NCBI RefSeq assembly: GCF_008831285.2
Contig: NC_045145.1
Location: 9,362,802-9,426,801, forward strand
Source of the DNA: Nymphaea colorata
Taxonomy: Eukaryota > Streptophyta > Magnoliopsida > Nymphaeales > Nymphaeaceae
Length of the DNA: 64,000 nt
Direction: 5' to 3'
Made by a program: the position numbers and the translations under genes. Of the stretch, positions 59,390-64,000 are shown piece by piece. The notes beneath the pieces are model-generated. The model searched no databases and was not told the DNA's origin. It was given only the letters and a program-made list of their open reading frames with translations. Each line of letters begins with the position of its first letter. Within the stretch, counting starts at the first letter, position 1.

Positions 59390-62086
59390 ATGGCAGAAGC
59401 GATGGGGACTCAAAAAGATGCCGTTCTTGACACGGGCAACGCCTCCAAGACTGAGAACGTGCCGATCCAGGTCACCTCCATCCGTCTGACCAAGGACAAT
59501 TACCTATCTTGGTCTGCCGCTCTCGAGATTGGGATTACTAGCCGTGGGCGTCTCTCTTACATCACTGGCGACAAACCTGCGCCCATCAAATCTGATCCTC
59601 AATGGGCGACGTGGGCGTTGGAGGACAGCCAAGTGAAGGTGTGGATTATCAGCTCCGTGTCATCCGATATTCAGCCCCTCATTCTGCGGAAGCCGACCTC
59701 TTTTGATATGTGGACTGTGCTTGCAAAGATGTATGGTCGCAAGAAGAGACATTTGCGCACCTATCAGATTAAACGCAGTATTTACTCTCTGACACAGGGT
59801 GATTTGTCTGTTGCTGCCTTCTATGCTGCCCTGAAGACCAAGTGGGAGGAGTTAGATTATCATGTGACTGATGAGTGGACATGCGGTTCAGATCATTCCC
59901 TCTACTGGGAAAAGGAATGGATGGACCGTACGTTTCTGTTTCTGGGAGGCCTGCGGGATGAATTTGAGTCTATTCGTAGCCAGATTCTTAATGGTGATGA
60001 GATTCCGGGGATAGAGGAAGTATATGCTCGTGTTGAGTCTGAAGAACAACGTCGCCAGGTGATGCATCTTGACACCGGTCATGGCCCTTCTGCCTTTGTC
60101 AGCCGTGCCTCAGGGACTGGGCAGCGTCCTGCCCGACATTGCACTCATTGCCACAAGTTGGGGCATTCGGTGGATTTCTGTTGGGATCTTCATCCCGAGA
60201 AGAGACTGGTCAGAGGTCGTCCTCCCTTTGGCAAGCGTAGCCCTTCTGTGTCTGATTCCAGTCAGAGCAATTCTTCTAGTGGTGCAAAGTCCAAGTTGTC
60301 CCCTGCTCAACTCAAGGAGCTACAGGCGTACATCAGCCGTCTATCTACTACCCCTGAGGAGTCCTCCACGTCTGAAGGGGCTCAGCTAGCCCAAGCTCTC
60401 GTTGCCTCGACTGATCAAGGTAACCCTTCTCTTGGTGATTGGATTGTTGATAGTGGAGCCACTCACCACATGACAGGGGACTCTAAACTCTTTCAAGAAT
60501 ATCAACTTTCCTCTGGCAAGCAACGCGTGTCTATGGCAGATGGGTCTTCTATCTCTGTGGCTGGGAAAGGGAGCTTGTCCCTGTTGAACAAATACCGTCT
60601 CCACAATGCCCTGCATGTTCCAAATATTCCTGTGAACTTACTCTCTGTCAGCAGTATTACTAAAGAATTAAACTGTAATCTGATTTTCTCTGCTGATCAT
60701 TGTTCCCTGCAGGACTTGGTGACGGGGAAGAAGATTAGGATTGGTTCGGTTACTGATGGGCTCTACAGGCTGCCGGTACAAGTTGCTTCAGCATTGATTT
60801 CTGCCACGAGTGGTCACTTGTCTGGTGTGAACGATAGATCTACTGTTCTGCGATGGCACGAGCGTCTTGGACATCTACCCTTCCAGTTAATAAAGAAGTT
60901 ATTTCCTCATTTGTTTGCTTCTGTCTCAATTGACTCCTTCGCTTGTGAAGTGTGTCAATTGGCTAAACATGTCAGGGCTTCGTACCCTATTTCTTTGAAT
61001 AAAACCACTCATCCGTTTGCCTTAGTTCATTCCGATGTTTGGGGTCCTTCTGGAGTACCCACGTGTGGTGGTTGTCACTATTTTTTGACGCTTATTGATG
61101 ATTACTCTAGATGTACGTTCGTGTACTTGTTGCGAGAACGTAGTGAGGTTCCAGCAGTTGTGAAAAACTTTGTTGCCTTTGTTGAGACTCAATTCCATAC
61201 TACTGTTCAAGCTTTCCGTACGGATAATGCAAGGGAATATGTCTCCCAATCCCTTGATGAATTCTTGAAAGGCAAGGGTATTGTTCATGAAACCTCTTGT
61301 AGTTATACCCCTCCTCAAAATGGTATAGCTGAACGTAAAAATCGTCATCTATTGAATGTTACCCGGGCCATTATGTTCCAACGTCATGTCCCAAAGCGGT
61401 ATTGGGGTGATGCACTTCTCACTAGTGCACATCTCATTAACCGTATGCCTACTAGGGTGTTGGATGGTCAGTCTCCTTATTCTACCCTGTGGCCCACTCA
61501 GAATCCGTGGCCTCTTACTCCTCGTGTCTTTGGGTGCAGTTGTTTTGTGCATAATCATAGCCCTACTCTCAAAAAACTTGATCCCCGGTCTATTAAAGGA
61601 GTTTTCTTGGGGTACTCTTCCACTCAGAAGGGGTATAAATGTGTGGATCCTACTACTTCCAAAGTGTATGTTTCGAGGGATGTCACATTTCATGAACATG
61701 AGTCATATTTTTCGGTGAATCCTCTTCAGGGGGAGTGTCTTGGGAACAAAGGGGAAGAGTATTCCTCTAATCAGCTAATTCAGTTTATGGAGTTTTTGGA
61801 TTACAAGGTTAGTCCCAGTGTGATTGACACGGTCACGGTCAGTAATGAGAAGGGCAGCCATATGGAAGGGGTCACGGTGGATGCTCAGCCCATTGTTGCC
61901 CGGGATCACTTGTTTGGCCAGGTTTATGTCAGAAAGGAAAAAGCTACAGTGGAAGATGTTGGTGATGAGGATAGAACCAATCCCAATCCTGTGATCTCCC
62001 CGGATGACCCAAGTCCATCGAATGAAGAGCTCCCCATTGCTGTGCGCAAAGGCACCAGGTCATGTACTTCTCACCTCGGTGGATGA
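59390..62086 (+). CDS. Copia C gag-protease-integrase ORF
   Basis: From ATG 59390 (MAEAMGTQKDAVL) the frame runs 898 residues; an in-frame extension to 59069 lies in the leader repeats and is probably not used. Gag includes SIRLTKDNYLSWSAALEIGI. The zinc knuckle is CTHCHKLGHSVDFC (about 60139), protease WIVDSGATHHM (about 60441), pre-integrase HERLGHLPF (about 60859). Integrase has D, D, E in HSDVWGPSG, RTDNAREY and PQNGIAERKNRH (61027-61340) and KGVFLGYSSTQKGYKC at about 61596. It ends with RKGTRSCTSHLGG and a premature stop caused by the deletion near 62069-62085. Normally the frame would continue into RT, so this makes gag and integrase but no RT fusion. Confidence 0.93.
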   Translation: MAEAMGTQKDAVLDTGNASKTENVPIQVTSIRLTKDNYLSWSAALEIGITSRGRLSYITGDKPAPIKSDPQWATWALEDSQVKVWIISSVSSDIQPLILRKPTSFDMWTVLAKMYGRKKRHLRTYQIKRSIYSLTQGDLSVAAFYAALKTKWEELDYHVTDEWTCGSDHSLYWEKEWMDRTFLFLGGLRDEFESIRSQILNGDEIPGIEEVYARVESEEQRRQVMHLDTGHGPSAFVSRASGTGQRPARHCTHCHKLGHSVDFCWDLHPEKRLVRGRPPFGKRSPSVSDSSQSNSSSGAKSKLSPAQLKELQAYISRLSTTPEESSTSEGAQLAQALVASTDQGNPSLGDWIVDSGATHHMTGDSKLFQEYQLSSGKQRVSMADGSSISVAGKGSLSLLNKYRLHNALHVPNIPVNLLSVSSITKELNCNLIFSADHCSLQDLVTGKKIRIGSVTDGLYRLPVQVASALISATSGHLSGVNDRSTVLRWHERLGHLPFQLIKKLFPHLFASVSIDSFACEVCQLAKHVRASYPISLNKTTHPFALVHSDVWGPSGVPTCGGCHYFLTLIDDYSRCTFVYLLRERSEVPAVVKNFVAFVETQFHTTVQAFRTDNAREYVSQSLDEFLKGKGIVHETSCSYTPPQNGIAERKNRHLLNVTRAIMFQRHVPKRYWGDALLTSAHLINRMPTRVLDGQSPYSTLWPTQNPWPLTPRVFGCSCFVHNHSPTLKKLDPRSIKGVFLGYSSTQKGYKCVDPTTSKVYVSRDVTFHEHESYFSVNPLQGECLGNKGEEYSSNQLIQFMEFLDYKVSPSVIDTVTVSNEKGSHMEGVTVDAQPIVARDHLFGQVYVRKEKATVEDVGDEDRTNPNPVISPDDPSPSNEELPIAVRKGTRSCTSHLGG

Positions 62087-63614
62087 TGCTAAGGATGATC
62101 CCAAGTGGTTACATGCTATGACAGAGGAGATGGGTGCGTTAGCTAAGAACAAAACATGGGAAGTTGTTGATATCCCTAAAGGGACACACTTAGTTGGCTC
62201 TAAGTGGGTTTACAACGTGAAGTACAAACCTGATGGCACTGTAGATCGATATAAAGCTCGTTTGGTTGCAAAGGGGTTCAGCCAGAAGTATGGGATCGAC
62301 TATCTTGAGACCTTTGCCCCTGTTGCAAAGTTGAAGACCGTGAGGGTTATTCTTGCTCTTGCTGTGCACAGGAAGTGGCGCATGGACCAGCTTGATGTTA
62401 AAAATGCGTTCTTGAACGGCCATCTGGAGGAAGAAGTCTATATGAGCATGCCTCCCGGGTATGTTCAAGAGGGAAAATGTTGTCACCTCAAGAAAGCTTT
62501 GTATGGCTTGAAGCAGTCGCCTAGAGCTTGGTTTGAGAGACTAAGGATCGTTATGAAGTCTACTGGGTACAAGCAAGGAAATGGAGATCATACCCTATTC
62601 ATAAAGCAGAGAGGTGGTCTGGTGAGTCTTCTCCTTGTCTACGTTGATGATATGATTGTCACTGGCAGTGACGAAGAAGAAAACAGAAAGATGAAGGAGA
62701 GATTAGCTAAAGAATTCGACCTCAAGGATCTGGGTAAGCTGAGATACTTTCTGGGGATAGAGATTGCTCGATCAGAGACAGGGCTGGTTATGAATCAAAG
62801 GAAGTACACTCTTGACTTACTAAAGGAGACAGGCAAACTTGGTTGTAGGCCCTATCTTACTCCTATAGAGTCGGGAACTAAGATAAGTATCAAGACGGGC
62901 ACTATTCTGGATGAGGAAGGAAAAGGGCGATATCAGAGGCTAGTAGGTAAGCTTATCTATCTTACTCTAACTCGCCCTGATATCACGTATGCGGTAAATG
63001 TGCTAAGTCAATTTATGCATGCTCCCACGGATTGTCACTGGAAGAGTGCAGAAAGAGTGTTGGGATATCTAAAGAATGACCCAGGAAAAGGACTGCTGTA
63101 TGCTCGACAAGACAAACTTACTATTGAGGGCTACTCAGATGCAGATTGGGCAGGTTGCACTGACACAAGGAGGTCTACTACAGGGTATTGTATCTTTCTT
63201 GGAGGTAACCTAGTTGTTTGGAGAAGTAAGAGGCAAGAAGTATGTTCGAGGTCTAGTGCTGAGGCTGAGTACAGGGCTGTTGCAATGGGGGTTACAGAGA
63301 TGCTGTGGCTGAAGATTCTTTTGACTGATATTGGTGTGGAACTGGGAGATAAAATGAAGATGTACTGTGACAACAAGTCTGCGATTAATCTTGCCAATAA
63401 TCCAGTTCTACATGACATGACCAAACATGTGGAGATTGACCGTCATTTTATCCGGGAACGCATTGACTCAAAGGAGCTGATTCTGCCATATATGAAGTCT
63501 GAAGATCAAGTTGCAGACGTCCTAACTAAAGGGCTTTGTACTTCTTCATTCGAAAAGAATGTTAGCAAGCTTGGCATGTTTGACATGTATGCCAAGCTTG
63601 AGGGGGAGTGTTAG
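62068..63614 (+). CDS. Copia C reverse transcriptase and RNase H, out of frame with gag
   Basis: The reading is open from 62004 in the next frame, but homology begins only at about 62068 (LTSVDDAKDDPKW). RT: TWEVVDIPKGTHLVGSKWVY, DQLDVKNAFLNGHLEEEVYM, LYGLKQSPRAWFE and catalytic YVDD at 62640-62651. RNase H: YSDADWAGC (about 63135), RSSAEAEYRAVA, CDNKSAINLANNPVLH and EIDRHFIRER. No stop interrupts it. It ends at TAG 63612-63614, six bases inside the 3' LTR, so the polypurine tract is coding. It lacks its own plausible start and would need a frameshift or an intact relative to be made. Confidence 0.92.
63600..63608 (+). promoter_or_regulatory. Polypurine tract of copia C
   Basis: GAGGGGGAG directly before the 3' LTR TG, preceded by a 12-bp perfect stem (63566-63577 with 63589-63600). 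Confidence 0.9.
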
Positions 63615-63894
63615 AATATGTTGCTGTGGGAACCGGATCCATTCCTGGACCCGGTTCTATGGGGCACGGGTACCGAGGCGGGCTCGGTACCCTAGGCGGC
63701 TTCTCCTCTCTCCCTCTTTATATTGTCACTTGTGTTTAGTGTTGAATTAAGTGAAATATAATTTTCTCTCTCCTAGGGTTGCGGTGTGCCCCTAGGTCAG
63801 AGCCTCCCCGTGGTTTTTCACCTCTTTCTGAGGTTTTCCACGTAGATTGTGTGTTCGTTCTCCACTCTCTCTCTTTGTGGTTCGTGTTTCTACA
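63609..63894 (+). repeat. 3' LTR of copia C
   Basis: Identical to 58679-58964 except A at 63666 where the 5' LTR has G (58736), the pattern of a single CpG to CpA change. Confidence 0.97.
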
Positions 63895-64000
63895 GTTTCA
63901 ATAACACGATCTCCTAAAGGCAGGCCTCTCCCAAACTTTGAGCCTAGCCATTTCCAAAATTTCTTAGTCCAGCTACATTTAAGAAACAGGTGAGGTGCTG

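Larger units (their letters stand above)
58679..63894 (+). mobile_element. Copia element C, very recent insertion
   Basis: A full-length 5,216-bp Ty1/copia element. LTRs 58679-58964 and 63609-63894 are 286 bp each and differ at one position (G at 58736, A at 63666). The target duplication GTTTC is exact (58674-58678, 63895-63899). Primer site, polypurine tract, gag, protease, integrase, RT and RNase H are all present with catalytic motifs. The only defect I see is a frame-changing deletion between integrase and RT near 62069-62085. It inserted into a LINE remnant. Confidence 0.96.
58400..64000 (-). pseudogene. LINE (non-LTR) reverse transcriptase, C-terminal zf-RVT region, split by copia C
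   Basis: On the minus strand, 64000-63900 encodes HLFLKCSWTKKFWKWLGSKF and GRGLPLGDRVIE. It continues without loss of frame at 58673-58400 as TFMKWVDNSYTRGWKGDIRR and AVLPMAIGNIWKLRNRVTHG. This is the zinc-binding zf-RVT segment that ends plant LINE reverse transcriptases. Everything between is the copia C insertion. Upstream RT and endonuclease domains would lie beyond the window. The LINE's 3' end may be near 57944, where minus-strand AATAAAAGATGGGGCCC occurs. Confidence 0.7.

Overview
This is a transposon-rich, AT-rich stretch of a flowering-plant nuclear genome. Evidence: Ty1/copia and Ty3/gypsy LTR retrotransposons primed by plant-type initiator tRNA-Met sites, a Tat-like gypsy element carrying a plant-mobile-domain gene, hAT/PIF/CACTA-like DNA elements, and host genes broken by GT..AG introns. 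I cannot name the species. All boundaries were placed by eye; protein families were recognised from memory, without searches.

Layout. 1-6359: mostly unrecognised AT-rich DNA with one MITE-like element. 6360-8680: probable non-autonomous CACTA element, abutting a heavily decayed Ty3/gypsy element (about 8684-13260). 14836-15188: hAT-like MITE. 16748-17517: 3' part of a coatomer epsilon-subunit (epsilon-COP) gene, a frameshifted pseudogene. 17967-46947: a four-deep nest. The outer layer is a minus-strand copia element (A). Its pol gene is split by a TIR transposon (19772-43361; TTA target duplication) that carries exons of a host gene resembling the DUF3456 (TLR4 regulator/MIR-interacting MSAP) family. 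That transposon was then hit by a 17.2 kb Tat-like gypsy element (20176-37409) with roughly 3.9 kb LTRs, which landed inside a captured exon. A second copia (B, 38769 to about 43203), lacking its 3' end, also lies inside it. 46953-53000: sparse, with remnants of a DNA element and a hAT MITE (49801-50054).

Host genes: 53138-53512 (+), a small conserved plant protein, converges on the last two exons of a DUF21/CBS/CorC-type chloroplast protein gene (53609-54774, minus). 57686-57880 is a copia gag scrap. 58400-64000 (minus) is the C-terminal end of a LINE reverse transcriptase, split by a very young copia element (C, 58679-63894). Its 286-bp LTRs differ at one base and its pol is broken by one frame-changing deletion.

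The nest can be ordered in time: A's LTRs differ by roughly 8%, the Tat-like element's by several percent, and C's by 0.35%. Removing the TIR element with one TTA copy restores A's reading frame across the gap. Nothing here looks like a working cellular pathway. The main interest is gene capture, the extra gene in the Tat-like element, and the fresh copia insertion.
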